From contig CAVIAA010000011.1 of the NCBI GenBank assembly GCA_963640685.1, positions 1-51,489 on the forward strand: DNA of 51,489 nucleotides, written 5' to 3'. This DNA is from SFEL01 sp963640685. GTDB lineage: Bacteria > Bacillota > Clostridia > Christensenellales > CAG-138. The notes under the pieces are model-generated. The model worked only from the letters and a program-made list of their open reading frames with translations. It was not told the origin of the DNA and did not search any database. A program made the translations under genes and the position numbers. Of this stretch, positions 17,405-26,455 are shown piece by piece. Position 1 is the first letter of the stretch; each line of letters begins with the position of its first letter.

Positions 17405-19786
17405 TTATTCCACAAACAGCAGCCTGTGAGCCGCGGCGTAGGTCTCGCTTTCCATGAGGTCGCGCTGCGGCGGGTTCTTTACAAGGCGTATGCCGTCCGA
17501 GGTGTCTATAAAGTTCAGCTCCTCGATGACCCTTTCGCCGAGCCGCGCCATGTATACGGGCACCTTAGCTACCGAGGCCAAATAATCTATGAGCTCATCG
17601 CGGTTGAAGAACATTCGCTCACTCGAGCGCATGGCCTTATAGCAGGCCGCTACCAGGCTCCTATCCGGCACAAGGGACGCGAACTCGTCAAGCGGGCAGC
17701 TCTTCCCCGGCACCACCTCAACGCCCGGCGCAAGCGCAGACAGCCGCCCGGCGATGCCCGCATCGCTGCTGTCGTACATGAATACGCGATGGAATCGTGA
17801 CAGCTTCAGCTCATCTATCACCGGGGCAAAAACCGCGGTATGGTAGCCGCACGGAAACGGGCGGTTCGCGCCAAAAACGGCATCAAGCCGCCTGAAAAGC
17901 CCGCTTTCCGTAAGCTCCGCTATCAGCTCCGCCGCTCCGCCCGGGGTAAAGCAGAGTATCATGGTTCCGGCTATCGAGCCGCTCAGCGCTAAAGCAATAC
18001 TCTCTGCCTCATCCATCTCAGGATTTATGCCATGCCCTGTATTATACAATATATTTCTCGAGAATGCATCAAGAAATTTATCTCTTCGCTCCTCCATAAA
18101 CGCCTTGGGCTCCTCTATCGGTGCGGGGCGCATATCCCGCACGCGAAGCTGCACGGAGCGCATGCCGTTCCATTGGTTCACGGTCGGGGTATATATCGCA
18201 TCGCAGCGCCCCATATCTGCAAGCTCGCGAAACCTGTGTCCCTGCGAAAAAGCTATCAGATCTACATATCTGTCGTCCTTTACTGCGGTGGCCTTTATGT
18301 GGTTTTCAGCCGAACCTACCCGTTTTATCCCCCGAAGCAGCATGCCGTCGGTTCTGAAGGCAGGCTCCGGGTTTCCCTCGCCGAAGGGAGCGAGCAGCTC
18401 CAGCTCCTCCACCATCGGCAGCGTAAGCTCCGAAAGCTCTATTTCTGCCTCGTAGCTGCGCCGCGGTATGAAAAGCTCGTCCGCAACGGTGGAGCGAAAG
18501 GTATCGTCCAGCGAAGCGCGGAACTCTTCAAGGCACTCCGAGGGCATCGTTACGCCCGCGGCATAAGCGTGGCCGCCAAAGCGGGTAAAGAACCTGTTGT
18601 TTGCGTTGAGCGCCTTATACAGGTCTACCCCCGGCACCGAGCGGGCAGAGCCGGTGAGCACGCCGTCCTTTTCGGAAAACAGCAGCGTAGGCCTGTAATA
18701 TCTTTCCGCTATCCTCGCCGCAGCAATGCCTATGACGCCCGGGTTCCAATCCGGCGAGCTGAGCACTATCGAGCGCCCGCGCGTGAGATCCATGTCCTCG
18801 ACCATCCTTGCGGCGGAGTCAACTATTCCTCCCTCTTCCGCCTGACGGCGGCGGTTAAGCTCATTGAGCAGCTCGGCGGCCTCGGCGGCCTTTTTTGCGT
18901 CCTCGGTGCAGAGCAGCTCAACGCATATGCTCGCATCCTCCATCCTGCCTGCGGCGTTCAGCCTTGGGCCAAAGCCAAAGGAAAGGTCTCTTGAGGTGTA
19001 GCTGTCCCCCTTTTCGTTTACTATATGACCCAGCGCCTTTATCCCCTCGCAGCACTCGCCCCTGTTTATCATGCTCAGCGCAACGGCTACTATCGCCCTG
19101 TTTTCGCCGAGCAGCGGAACGACATCCGCCATTGTGGCTATTCCCGCCTGCGGAAGGTATCTCCTCGCCTCGTCGCGGCCTATAAGCCCCTCCGCCAGCT
19201 TCCAGGCTATGCCCGCGCCGCAGATATCGCCGTTTGGATAGGTATCGTCCTCCCTCGTGTGGCACACAACGGCGCAGCAATCCGGTATTTTCCCATCGCA
19301 GCGGTGGTGATCCGTCACGACGACGTCTATACCAAGCTCGCTGCAGCGGTCTATTTCGCCGTATGCCTTAACGCCGTTATCCACAGTAATTATGAGCTGT
19401 ACGCCGTTTTCCGCCAGCCGCTCCACGGCGGATAGATTAAGCCCATAGCCCTCGTCGTGCCGCGAAGGGATATCATACATGACATCCGCACCAAGTCTCT
19501 TCAGGCAATCAAACAATATCGAGGTAGCGCATACTCCATCGGCGTCATAATCGCCGTATACGCATATCTTCTCTCGGCCAATGGCCTGCTTCATGCGCTT
19601 TAGAGCCTTGTCCATGTCCTTCATGAGCAATGGATCGAGAAACTGCCCCTCGCCCGGGTGCAGAAAAAGCTCCATAGCCTCCCTGTCCCTTGCCCCTCGC
19701 GCATACAGCAGCGAAGCAAGCCGGGGGGATATTCCCTCGGCTGTCGGCACATCACTATTCACCTGTGACAATTCATACATCAGCAT
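17405..19786 (-). CDS. recJ: single-stranded-DNA-specific exonuclease RecJ
   Basis: 793 residues from the ATG at 19786. The start is uncertain: ATG at 19780 and GTG at 19804 are in frame, and none has a clear ribosome binding site. The DHH phosphoesterase motifs are complete: D-Y-D-A-D-G (79-84), V-D-N-G, the D-H-H triad in V-V-T-D-H-H-R, and a DHHA1 segment with G-G-H-A-Y-A-A-G. An OB fold follows, and then about 200 C-terminal residues beyond the core, as in many clostridial RecJ. RecJ degrades 5' ended single strands in repair. It is preceded by the TIGR04086 gene (74 nt away) and followed by apt. Confidence 0.95.
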   Translation of the reverse strand: MLMYELSQVNSDVPTAEGISPRLASLLYARGARDREAMELFLHPGEGQFLDPLLMKDMDKALKRMKQAIGREKICVYGDYDADGVCATSILFDCLKRLGADVMYDIPSRHDEGYGLNLSAVERLAENGVQLIITVDNGVKAYGEIDRCSELGIDVVVTDHHRCDGKIPDCCAVVCHTREDDTYPNGDICGAGIAWKLAEGLIGRDEARRYLPQAGIATMADVVPLLGENRAIVAVALSMINRGECCEGIKALGHIVNEKGDSYTSRDLSFGFGPRLNAAGRMEDASICVELLCTEDAKKAAEAAELLNELNRRRQAEEGGIVDSAARMVEDMDLTRGRSIVLSSPDWNPGVIGIAAARIAERYYRPTLLFSEKDGVLTGSARSVPGVDLYKALNANNRFFTRFGGHAYAAGVTMPSECLEEFRASLDDTFRSTVADELFIPRRSYEAEIELSELTLPMVEELELLAPFGEGNPEPAFRTDGMLLRGIKRVGSAENHIKATAVKDDRYVDLIAFSQGHRFRELADMGRCDAIYTPTVNQWNGMRSVQLRVRDMRPAPIEEPKAFMEERRDKFLDAFSRNILYNTGHGINPEMDEAESIALALSGSIAGTMILCFTPGGAAELIAELTESGLFRRLDAVFGANRPFPCGYHTAVFAPVIDELKLSRFHRVFMYDSSDAGIAGRLSALAPGVEVVPGKSCPLDEFASLVPDRSLVAACYKAMRSSERMFFNRDELIDYLASVAKVPVYMARLGERVIEELNFIDTSDGIRLVKNPPQRDLMESETYAAAHRLLFVE

Positions 19787-19860
19787 ACCATGATTGTACA
19801 CCCCGCGCCCAACGCTTGACAAGGCGGAGAGGATTGGTATGCCGTAAAATCCTCCCGCTT

Positions 19861-20253
19861 TTATTTCAGCCCCTGCATCGAAATGACACTTATCAGGCCG
19901 CTCAGCGCACACATCGCAATATCCAGCAGCAGCGCGGCATTCGGGCTGAAAACTCCGGCCGTTATCGAATATACCGCCATCGCGAGCACAGAGTACGCCG
20001 CCCCGGCCGCAGCGCCGTGCAGCCACAGCCTCCTCTTGCAGCGTTTAACGGCGATAATGCCGGACAGAGCGGCGCAGACAACCTTTATCACCGTCGTGAA
20101 CAGCCCCATCGTAGAGGTCTTGAGCAGCTCCTCCTTGAGCGCCAAGGCGTACAGCACCACCAGCACAAAGCTAACGGCTACCCCAAAAAGAGCCGCCCTG
20201 CCCACCTCCAGCGCCATATTCGGCTGCTTCTGCGCCGTCCTTGCCGTCCGCAT
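19861..20253 (-). CDS. TIGR04086 family membrane protein
   Basis: 130 residues from the ATG at 20253, which has GGAGG 8 nt upstream; earlier in-frame ATGs lie within the yajC terminator. Four hydrophobic segments are visible (about 24-43, 50-66, 77-98, 103-124), after a basic, Gln-rich N-terminus. It matches the small four-helix proteins annotated TIGR04086, conserved next to yajC and recJ in spore-forming Clostridia. I know no biochemical role. It has its own promoter at 20273-20300. Confidence 0.8.
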   Translation of the reverse strand: MRTARTAQKQPNMALEVGRAALFGVAVSFVLVVLYALALKEELLKTSTMGLFTTVIKVVCAALSGIIAVKRCKRRLWLHGAAAGAAYSVLAMAVYSITAGVFSPNAALLLDIAMCALSGLISVISMQGLK

Positions 20254-20272
20254 ATGCGTATACCTCCGTTTT

Positions 20273-20300
20273 AGTATACTAGATATATATGCGATGACAA
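20273..20300 (-). promoter_or_regulatory. promoter of the TIGR04086 membrane-protein gene
   Basis: TTGTCA (20295-20300), 16 nt, TATACT (20273-20278), the -10 lying in the palindrome TAGTATACTA. It begins inside the T-run of the yajC terminator. The gene starts about 20 nt downstream. Confidence 0.6.
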
Positions 20301-20333
20301 AAAGAATATGCCCGGATAATACCCGGGCATATT
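20298..20333 (-). terminator. intrinsic terminator of yajC
   Basis: AATATGCCCGG / CCGGGCATATT (20305-20333) with a 7-nt loop, followed on the minus strand by CTTTTTG. Confidence 0.85.
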
Positions 20334-20351
20334 GCCGCATTTTAGCTTGTT

Positions 20352-20675
20352 TTAGTTTGCCTGGTCCTCTATCGTGTTCTCCACGGGAGAGTCCTCAACG
20401 GTAGCGATAGCGCCGCGTATGAACACGAGACGTACCTTATCCGGACCAACGGAGACGGTAACTACATCGTCCTTTATGGCGGTTATTGTGCCGTAGATGC
20501 CGCCGATCGTGCGTACCCTATCGCCGGGCTTGAGGTTCGCCAGCATGTTCTTTATCTTCTTTTCCCTCTTGCGCTGAGGTATTATCATAACCGCAAAAAG
20601 GGCGATCATGAGAATGATCATCATGCCGGGACCGCTCAAAAAGCTCTGAATGCCGCTTACTGTCTGAGTACTCAT
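20352..20675 (-). CDS. yajC: preprotein translocase subunit YajC
   Basis: 107 residues from the ATG at 20675 (AGGATGG upstream); the longer frame adds 13 residues with no ribosome binding site. There is one N-terminal membrane helix (about 15-33, ending F-A-V-M-I-I-P-Q-R-K) and then a basic linker and the YajC beta domain (L-K-P-G-D-R-V-R-T-I-G-G-I-Y-G). It is an accessory of the SecDF-YajC complex in the cytoplasmic membrane. secD and secF, often next to it, are not adjacent here. It is a single-gene transcript between its own promoter and terminator. Confidence 0.95.
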   Translation of the reverse strand: MSTQTVSGIQSFLSGPGMMIILMIALFAVMIIPQRKREKKIKNMLANLKPGDRVRTIGGIYGTITAIKDDVVTVSVGPDKVRLVFIRGAIATVEDSPVENTIEDQAN

Positions 20676-20728
20676 CTTATACCATCCTAATTTTATTTGA
20701 GGCAGAGCCTCCATTTGCTCACATGTCC

Positions 20729-20757
20729 ATTCTATATAAAAGACGTTGTTTCGTCAA
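20729..20757 (-). promoter_or_regulatory. promoter of yajC
   Basis: TTGACG (20752-20757), exactly 17 nt, TAGAAT (20729-20734), giving a leader of about 45 nt. Confidence 0.75.
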
Positions 20758-20775
20758 GGTATTTATTGCCGCAGC

Positions 20776-20810
20776 ACAAAAAGAGGCGGCGGACACCTCC
20801 GTCGTCTCTT
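20776..20810 (-). terminator. terminator after the SIMPL lipoprotein gene
   Basis: AAGAGGCGGCGGA / TCCGTCGTCTCTT (20781-20810) with a 4-nt loop; two of 13 positions are A-C mismatches in minus-strand RNA. Five T follow on that strand. Confidence 0.7.
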
Positions 20811-20857
20811 GATTTACGGCCTTATTTTGCCATTATGCCTTTTTCTGCTACCTCGCC

Positions 20858-21658
20858 TCAGCGCACTATCTGATACGTTGCATCTACCCTCGCCGTCACC
20901 TTTATGGTCGGCATTACGGTCTGGGTCTCTGCAAGGTCGTTTGCGGCAACCGCCGTGCTCTTGGCTGCAGCCGTATCGGACATCGGCGTATCGTATACTA
21001 CCGCACTATCCATCCCGCCGTTTTCCTCTATCGAGAGCGGCAGGCTGCCCAGCCGCGCACCTGCGCCGGAGGCTATCGCCTTTGCCTTTGCCCCCGCCGC
21101 CTCGACCGCCATGCCGAGCGCCTTTATATACGCCTCGGAGTCGTTTTCAACGGCATACTCCGGGCCTGTCACATCGCTTGCGCCGGCGGCGACCGCCTCG
21201 CTTATGAGGCTGCCCAGTATATCCATATCCCGCACGGTAACGTTTACCGTGTAGTATACCTCATAACCCGTCACCTTGGAGGTGCTCTTGCTGTAATCCC
21301 GTATCTCGTTTATGTTGAGGTAGCCCGTCTCGGTGTCCTCCTCCGCTATGCCCTTTTCCGAAATAACGGCGAGCACCGCTTCCATAAGCTCCGCATTGCG
21401 CTGCTGCGCTACGGATACGTCCTTATCCTGTGAGCGCACGGTAAAGCCGACCTTTGCAATATTCGGTTCAACGCTGACCGTGCCTGTCCCGGTCACCGTT
21501 ACGGTGCTTCTGGTGTCGTAATAGCCGTCGCTGCTCTGCGTCGTTGCCACTATGTTCCTCTGCTCCTCTATTTGATCCTCGCTTCTGCAGGCTGCGGCAA
21601 GCAAAGCCACAGCTGCCACCGAAAGCATAATAGCCGTTATTCTCGTTCTTTTGCTCAT
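20858..21658 (-). CDS. SIMPL (DUF541) domain lipoprotein
   Basis: 266 residues. A lipoprotein signal ends in A-A-A-C with Cys24. The mature part is a SIMPL/DUF541 domain: the opening strand T-V-T-V-T-G-T-G-T-V-S-V-E-P, I-A-K-V-G-F-T-V, the helix Q-Q-R-N-A-E-L-M, Y-L-N-I-N-E-I-R-D-Y, and the closing V-T-A-R-V-D-A-T-Y-Q. The family is related to YggE and BP26; some members form ring oligomers, and roles in oxidative stress are reported but not general. The start lies 1 nt after the stop of the DUF4349 gene, so the two lipoproteins are made from one mRNA. Confidence 0.88.
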   Translation of the reverse strand: MSKRTRITAIMLSVAAVALLAAACRSEDQIEEQRNIVATTQSSDGYYDTRSTVTVTGTGTVSVEPNIAKVGFTVRSQDKDVSVAQQRNAELMEAVLAVISEKGIAEEDTETGYLNINEIRDYSKSTSKVTGYEVYYTVNVTVRDMDILGSLISEAVAAGASDVTGPEYAVENDSEAYIKALGMAVEAAGAKAKAIASGAGARLGSLPLSIEENGGMDSAVVYDTPMSDTAAAKSTAVAANDLAETQTVMPTIKVTARVDATYQIVR

Positions 21659-21659
21659 T

Positions 21660-22685
21660 TTAATTTTTGTCCTCTCCTTCTGTGTTCTTTTCCCTGCTGC
21701 TCAGCTTATCCATCTTTTCGCGCAGCTCTCTTGACCTCGCCTCGCGTTTTGCATCCCGCTTAGGCTTGCCTTTTCTAATTAACTTTATTATCAGCAGCAC
21801 TATGGCCGCCAATACCGCGACGACAAGGATTATCGGCAGCGCGGAGACCGTACCCACAAGTGCATTTTCAAAGAATACGCCGACAGCCGCAAAATTCTCG
21901 GCAAGTCCCTCGGATATCCTCTCGCCGATGTTCTTCTTTGAGGCGGGGCCGGTCGTCAGCCTGTTTTCGTATACGTTCACGTATACCGTGGTAAAATCCA
22001 CAAGGTCGTCATAGCGGCGGAGCTGGGTGGTATACTGCTCTATCTCGAGCGTGGTTTCGGATATTGCCTTTTCCAGCTCGACTATGTCCTCCATGCTCTC
22101 GGCGGTCTTCATTATCTCCTTCAGCCTGTCAAGCTGATCGCGAAGCACCTCCAGCCTCGTTTCGGTATCGAAGTAGCTTAGGGTTATATCCTCGGTGTCG
22201 CAGTTGCTGTATGTTATCTCTCCGGTACCCTGAGTAAAATCCACAAATTCCTTGGCCTTGGCGGTAGGGATACGGAACGTCAAATTGGCGGTGCGACCGT
22301 AGTCGGAATATGTCTCGGGCTTTGTTCCGCTGACCGTGGAGGACTGCACATAGCCGCCGAGCTGCGCAGCCTTTTCCTGAAGCTGCTTCATGGTATCGTC
22401 AAACTCATCGGTCTTCATATCAAAGCTGTATGTGGTGATTATCTTATGGTTGCCGTAGTTCGGGTCGCTTGCCCCCGCGTCATAGCCTCCTGCGGCGGTT
22501 TCAAACTCCGAGTCTGTTCGGGGAGCCTCGATGGTTGGCTCAGCCGCCATCATTGGAGCTGATTCCTCCCGGGCATAGCTATCGCCACTGCTTGCCTGCT
22601 TCATAGAGTAGGGCGAAGCAGCGCAGCCGCAAAGCAGCACAAGTACAAGTATTGCACATACTGGGATCCTTAACCTTTTCGTCAT
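21660..22685 (-). CDS. DUF4349 domain lipoprotein
   Basis: 341 residues from the ATG at 22685, preceded by AGGAGG. The signal ends L-L-C-G-C with lipid-acceptor Cys21. After a low-complexity, Ala/Glu/Pro-rich linker (about 25-75) comes the DUF4349 core. A strand region near Y-S-F-D-M-K is followed by a coiled-coil-rich stretch (about 170-225; repeated E-L-E-K, L-E-I-E), a C-terminal membrane helix (about 278-304) and a highly basic cytoplasmic tail. It is anchored both by lipid and by a helix, with the domain outside. Function is unknown. It is co-transcribed with the SIMPL lipoprotein. Confidence 0.88.
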   Translation of the reverse strand: MTKRLRIPVCAILVLVLLCGCAASPYSMKQASSGDSYAREESAPMMAAEPTIEAPRTDSEFETAAGGYDAGASDPNYGNHKIITTYSFDMKTDEFDDTMKQLQEKAAQLGGYVQSSTVSGTKPETYSDYGRTANLTFRIPTAKAKEFVDFTQGTGEITYSNCDTEDITLSYFDTETRLEVLRDQLDRLKEIMKTAESMEDIVELEKAISETTLEIEQYTTQLRRYDDLVDFTTVYVNVYENRLTTGPASKKNIGERISEGLAENFAAVGVFFENALVGTVSALPIILVVAVLAAIVLLIIKLIRKGKPKRDAKREARSRELREKMDKLSSREKNTEGEDKN

Positions 22686-22742
22686 GATAAATACCTCCTT
22701 CACAAGCTTATGTAGGGCTCTGTGTCAGTTTTTCCTGCTTCT

Positions 22743-22772
22743 CTTATACCTGTAAGACGTACAAGCAGGCAA
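22743..22772 (-). promoter_or_regulatory. promoter of the DUF4349-SIMPL lipoprotein operon
   Basis: TTGCCT (22767-22772), 18 nt, TATAAG (22743-22748) on the minus strand, about 50 nt before the start codon. Confidence 0.5.
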
Positions 22773-22793
22773 AATGGTTGCGTTTTTTTGAAT

Positions 22794-23705
22794 TTATTTT
22801 TTGCCCCGCCCCTCCGGCACCGGCCTGCGCTCCCGAACGCCTATCACAACGCCGGATATTATCAGCAGCGCGCCTATTACGCTCATAGGCGTTATAGGCT
22901 CATTCAAAAACAGTGCGCCGGTGATAAGCGTAACGAATGGATTCACATAAATATATGTGTTTACCTTGACTATGCCCAGCCTGCGGGTGGCGATGTTCCA
23001 GGTGACGTAGCTTATTCCGCTTCCGAGTATACCTAAAAATGCTATGCAAAACAGCTTATAAGGATCCGCAAATTCATACAGCGGCAGCTTCAGCTCGCCT
23101 GTGACAAGGGCTATCGGCAGCGTTGTAAGTATTGCAAAAAAGGTCATGCGGCGCATCAGGAAGAAGCTCGAAAACCTGTGCACATAGCCGGACATTATTA
23201 TGGAATACACCGCCCAGCTTATCGCCGCCGCCATTGAGAGCATATCACCGAGCGGGTTGAATTTCAGCACGACCGCACCGTTAAAGACCACCAACGCAAC
23301 GCCAATAAAGGCTATCAGCGAGCCGTAGACAGTGTTTTTCCTGACCTTATCGCCCTTTGAAAGGAAATGCGCAAGCGCCGCCGTCCATATCGGAGCCGAA
23401 GCGACGATTATGCTTACATTCGAGGAAAGCGTATACCTGAGCGCGTTGTTTTCGCAGAGAAAATACACGGTATCCGCAAACAGTGACATCAAAAAGAAGC
23501 CGAGATTATCCCTTACCGTAGCCGCCTCCGTTTTAGGATACAGACACCAGAGCATCGCATACGCAACGATAAAGCGCATGAGCATTATCTGCACCGGAGT
23601 AAACGCCTGCAAAAGCGTTTTGCTGAATATAAAGGTGCTGCCCCAAACGCATATCGTAACTAAGGCTATGATGTGACCGCCAAGCTCGTTTTTACCCTGC
23701 TCCAT
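22794..23705 (-). CDS. EamA/DMT family transporter
   Basis: 303 residues with ten predicted membrane helices in two EamA repeats (about 10-145 and 155-292). The family motifs are visible: W-G-S-T-F-I-F-S-K in the first helix and P-F-V-T-L-I-T-G-A-L-F-L-N-E near the end. DMT proteins export or import small metabolites; substrate cannot be read from sequence. The ATG at 23705 has GGGAG 8 nt upstream. Monocistronic: a promoter lies upstream and the next minus-strand gene has its own. Confidence 0.93.
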   Translation of the reverse strand: MEQGKNELGGHIIALVTICVWGSTFIFSKTLLQAFTPVQIMLMRFIVAYAMLWCLYPKTEAATVRDNLGFFLMSLFADTVYFLCENNALRYTLSSNVSIIVASAPIWTAALAHFLSKGDKVRKNTVYGSLIAFIGVALVVFNGAVVLKFNPLGDMLSMAAAISWAVYSIIMSGYVHRFSSFFLMRRMTFFAILTTLPIALVTGELKLPLYEFADPYKLFCIAFLGILGSGISYVTWNIATRRLGIVKVNTYIYVNPFVTLITGALFLNEPITPMSVIGALLIISGVVIGVRERRPVPEGRGKK

Positions 23706-23749
23706 GTGCTTTTCTCCCGGTTCGCCTGCAAAAGCGGCTGTTTTGGGCT

Positions 23750-23758
23750 ATTATATCA
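23750..23758 (-). promoter_or_regulatory. extended -10 promoter of the EamA gene
   Basis: TGATATAAT on the minus strand, a perfect extended -10. I see no good -35 at the matching distance. Start codon about 40 nt downstream. Confidence 0.5.
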
Positions 23759-23856
23759 CAGCCCATACTATTTAGCTTTACTTTTCGCCAAAAAAACTGT
23801 AAAGTAGTAGTTGGTGGCAGTTTGGCATATGTGGACTATGTGCCGCGCCGCCCCAA

Positions 23857-23877
23857 TACGGGCAGGCTTTGCCCGTA
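23857..23877 (+). other. stem-loop upstream of the Na/Pi cotransporter gene
   Basis: TACGGGCA / TGCCCGTA with a GGCTT loop, 43 nt before the GTG start. No T-run follows, so it is probably a leader structure and not a terminator. Confidence 0.45.
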
Positions 23878-23919
23878 CAAGCCATGATATTAAACCCTTT
23901 TAGGGAGGATGTTTATAAA

Positions 23920-25713
23920 GTGAGTGTTTTCTCCGTAATTTCCCTGCTCGGCGGTCTTTCGATATTCCTTTACGGAATGGACGTCATGGGCGACGGGCTG
24001 AAAAGCAGCTCCAGCAAGGCGCTGAAAAGCATGCTGGAAAAGGTCACGCACAGCGCCGTGCTGGGTATGCTTACCGGAACGCTGGTAACAGGCGTTATAC
24101 AGAGCTCCACGGCAACGATAGTGCTGACGGTCGGCCTGCTCGGCGCAGGCATACTCAACCTTCGCCAGTCCATAAGCATCGTAATGGGCGCAAATATCGG
24201 CACGACGGTTACCGCGCAGATAATCCGGCTCATGGACATAAACTCCGGCGGTGCGGCCTTCCTCGAGTTTTTCAAGCCCTCCACCCTCGCGCCGCTCGCC
24301 GTGCTCGGCGGCATAATACTGCTGAAGTTCGTAAAGAGCCAGCGCACAAAGGGAGTGGGCATGATGCTGATGGGCTTCGGCATACTCTTTACCGGCCTCA
24401 TGAGCATGACTACCGCCGTAGCCCCGCTTTCCGAATCAAAGGCCTTTACCGACGTGCTCCAGAAGTTCTCCGATGTGCCTGTTCTCGGCATACTCACCGG
24501 CCTTGTCACGACCTTCATAGTTCAGAGCTCCTCCGCCATGATAGGCATCGTTCAGGCGCTCTCCTCAACCGGCACCTTCACCTTCAATACCATTTATCCG
24601 CTCATAATGGGCATTGACCTCGGCACCTGCATAACCACCGCGATAGTCTGCTCGATAGGCACCGGCAAGGACGCAAAGCGCACAGGGCTTGCACATATAA
24701 TCTTCAACTGCGTAGGTACGATACTCTTCATGATAGCCATAACCCTGCTGCACAGGGCAGGGGCGCTGGACGGCATATGGAACAAGACCATGAACAGCGG
24801 CGACATAGCAAACTTTGCAACGCTGTTTAAGGCAGTAACGGCGCTCGTGCTGCTCCCGTTCACCAACCAGCTCGTTAAGCTCACCACCATCATCATAAAG
24901 GATTCTCCGGACGACGCGGAGGAGAGCTACCCCGAAATGCGCACTCTGGACGAGAAGCTGTTCATTTCCCCCGCCGTTGCACTGCATCAGGTGAACATCG
25001 CCGCGGCGAGCATGGGCAGGCTGGCGCGCAAAAACTTCAACCGCAGCATAAGCCAGCTCGTTGCGTATGACCCGGAGCAGAGCGCAAGGATATCCGCAGC
25101 GGAGGACAGGCTGGATGGCTTTACCGACGCCGCGGAGAATTACCTCATAAGGCTCTCAAACCACATAGACACCACAGAGGACAACAACGAGCTCAACCTC
25201 ATGCTGCAGGCCGTTACCGACTTTGAGCGCATTGGCGACTATGCGACGAAGATAGACGAGCTGAGCGCACGCCTCGTTGCGGATGGACATTCCTTCTCGG
25301 ATACCGCAAAAAAGGAGCTTGAGATAATATCCGCCGCGCTTACAGAAATAATCGACCTGACGGTAGAGGCCTTTGCCAACGGCGACGAGGCCACCGCAAA
25401 GCGCATAGAGCCGCTTGAGGAGGTAATAGACGAAATAGTAGCGACCCTGAAGGACAGGCACATAGCAAGGCTCAAGAGCGGCGCCTGCACCATAGGCGCA
25501 GGGCTTGTGTTCATAGAAGTGCTTACCCACATGGGTCGCGCGGCCGACCAGTGCTCCAGCATCGCGGTATTCCTGCTTGGCAGGCACAACGAGGAGATAC
25601 TGAACAACCACCACGCCTACCTGCACGAGCTGCACAAGGGCAACGATGCCTACTACGCCTCCGAGTTTGAGGCTCGCCGCAGCGAATTCCTCGAGCCCAT
25701 CGAGGAGCTGTAA
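23920..25713 (+). CDS. Na/Pi cotransporter family protein with C-terminal PhoU domain
   Basis: 597 residues. The start is set to GTG at 23920 because GGGAGG (23903-23908) lies 11 nt upstream; the longer frame begins at a TTG without a ribosome binding site. The N-terminal two thirds are the inverted NptA-type repeats, each with its Q-S-S motif (V-I-Q-S-S-T-A-T-I-V and V-Q-S-S-S-A-M-I-G) in about eight membrane helices. Residues about 365-575 form a PhoU-like helical bundle (F-E-R-I-G-D-Y-A repeats). Sodium-coupled phosphate uptake is the family role; the PhoU part may gate it. Single gene with its own terminator. Confidence 0.93.
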   Translation: MSVFSVISLLGGLSIFLYGMDVMGDGLKSSSSKALKSMLEKVTHSAVLGMLTGTLVTGVIQSSTATIVLTVGLLGAGILNLRQSISIVMGANIGTTVTAQIIRLMDINSGGAAFLEFFKPSTLAPLAVLGGIILLKFVKSQRTKGVGMMLMGFGILFTGLMSMTTAVAPLSESKAFTDVLQKFSDVPVLGILTGLVTTFIVQSSSAMIGIVQALSSTGTFTFNTIYPLIMGIDLGTCITTAIVCSIGTGKDAKRTGLAHIIFNCVGTILFMIAITLLHRAGALDGIWNKTMNSGDIANFATLFKAVTALVLLPFTNQLVKLTTIIIKDSPDDAEESYPEMRTLDEKLFISPAVALHQVNIAAASMGRLARKNFNRSISQLVAYDPEQSARISAAEDRLDGFTDAAENYLIRLSNHIDTTEDNNELNLMLQAVTDFERIGDYATKIDELSARLVADGHSFSDTAKKELEIISAALTEIIDLTVEAFANGDEATAKRIEPLEEVIDEIVATLKDRHIARLKSGACTIGAGLVFIEVLTHMGRAADQCSSIAVFLLGRHNEEILNNHHAYLHELHKGNDAYYASEFEARRSEFLEPIEEL

Positions 25714-25729
25714 GCTCATAAGAGCATCA

Positions 25730-25762
25730 AAGCGCCCCGCTTTTGCGGGGCGCTTTTAGTTT
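25730..25762 (+). terminator. intrinsic terminator of the Na/Pi cotransporter gene
   Basis: AAGCGCCCCGC / GCGGGGCGCTT (25730-25755) with a TTTT loop, followed by TTAGTTTG. Eleven perfect pairs. It may also serve the convergent HAD gene, though its minus-strand T-run is short. Confidence 0.9.
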
Positions 25763-25770
25763 GTATCATA

Positions 25771-26454
25771 TTATATTCGTTCCAGCAGGCTCGGCAGCTC
25801 GCAGAGGGCGTGTATCTCGTAATCCGGGCATATCTCACGCTCTGCTTCGCCGTTTCGGTTGAACCATATCGTGGTTATCCCGGCGTTTTTGCCGCCCTGT
25901 ATATCCGCCGAGAGGCTGTCTCCGAGTATTGCGGTGCGCTCGCTCTTGAAGGCGGGTATTCTTTCAAAGCAATGCTCAAAATACTCCCGCTCAGGCTTTC
26001 GGCCGCCTATTTCCTCGGAAATAAACATATCCTCAAAGCACCCCGCTATGCCGGCGCTTTTTATCCTGCTGCGCTGCACCCTTGATATTCCGTTGGAGGC
26101 GAGGTACAGCCTGTATCTGCCGTGCAGTCTATCAAGCAGATCCTCCGCGCCATCCACAAAGTAATGACCCACGGCAAGCAGCTCTTCGTATGCCTTCGCC
26201 GTCTCCTCCGGTGAAGCCGCCAAGCCGAACTCCTCAAAAAGCTGCCGGAAGCGGCAGGTCTTTACCTCGTCCAGCGTGACCTCGCCTTTTTCCAGCCTTT
26301 TCCAATATGCAAGGTTTATTGCGCTGTAACGGCAGAGCAGCTCCTCGTTTGGCTCTATGTTCATTCCGCTCAGCGCACGCGAAAGGGCGGGGCGCTCCGC
26401 CTTGTTAAAGTCCAGTATGGTATTGTCGAGGTCGATAAGAAGCGTATCTATCAT
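25771..26454 (-). CDS. HAD-family phosphatase, YjjG type
   Basis: 227 residues from the ATG at 26454, two bases after the tkt stop; the longer frame overlaps tkt. HAD motif I is D-L-D-N-T with Asp8 (nucleophile) and Asp10. Motif II is S-N-G in L-A-S-N-G-I, motif III has the Lys in G-R-K-P-E-R-E-Y-F, and motif IV is G-D-S-L-S-A-D-I. The helical cap and the G-D-S-L-x-x-D-I-x-G-G pattern match YjjG/YfnB-like pyrimidine 5'-nucleotidases, but HAD substrates are hard to predict. It is the last gene of an operon with tkt. Confidence 0.88.
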   Translation of the reverse strand: MIDTLLIDLDNTILDFNKAERPALSRALSGMNIEPNEELLCRYSAINLAYWKRLEKGEVTLDEVKTCRFRQLFEEFGLAASPEETAKAYEELLAVGHYFVDGAEDLLDRLHGRYRLYLASNGISRVQRSRIKSAGIAGCFEDMFISEEIGGRKPEREYFEHCFERIPAFKSERTAILGDSLSADIQGGKNAGITTIWFNRNGEAEREICPDYEIHALCELPSLLERI

Positions 26455-26455
26455 A

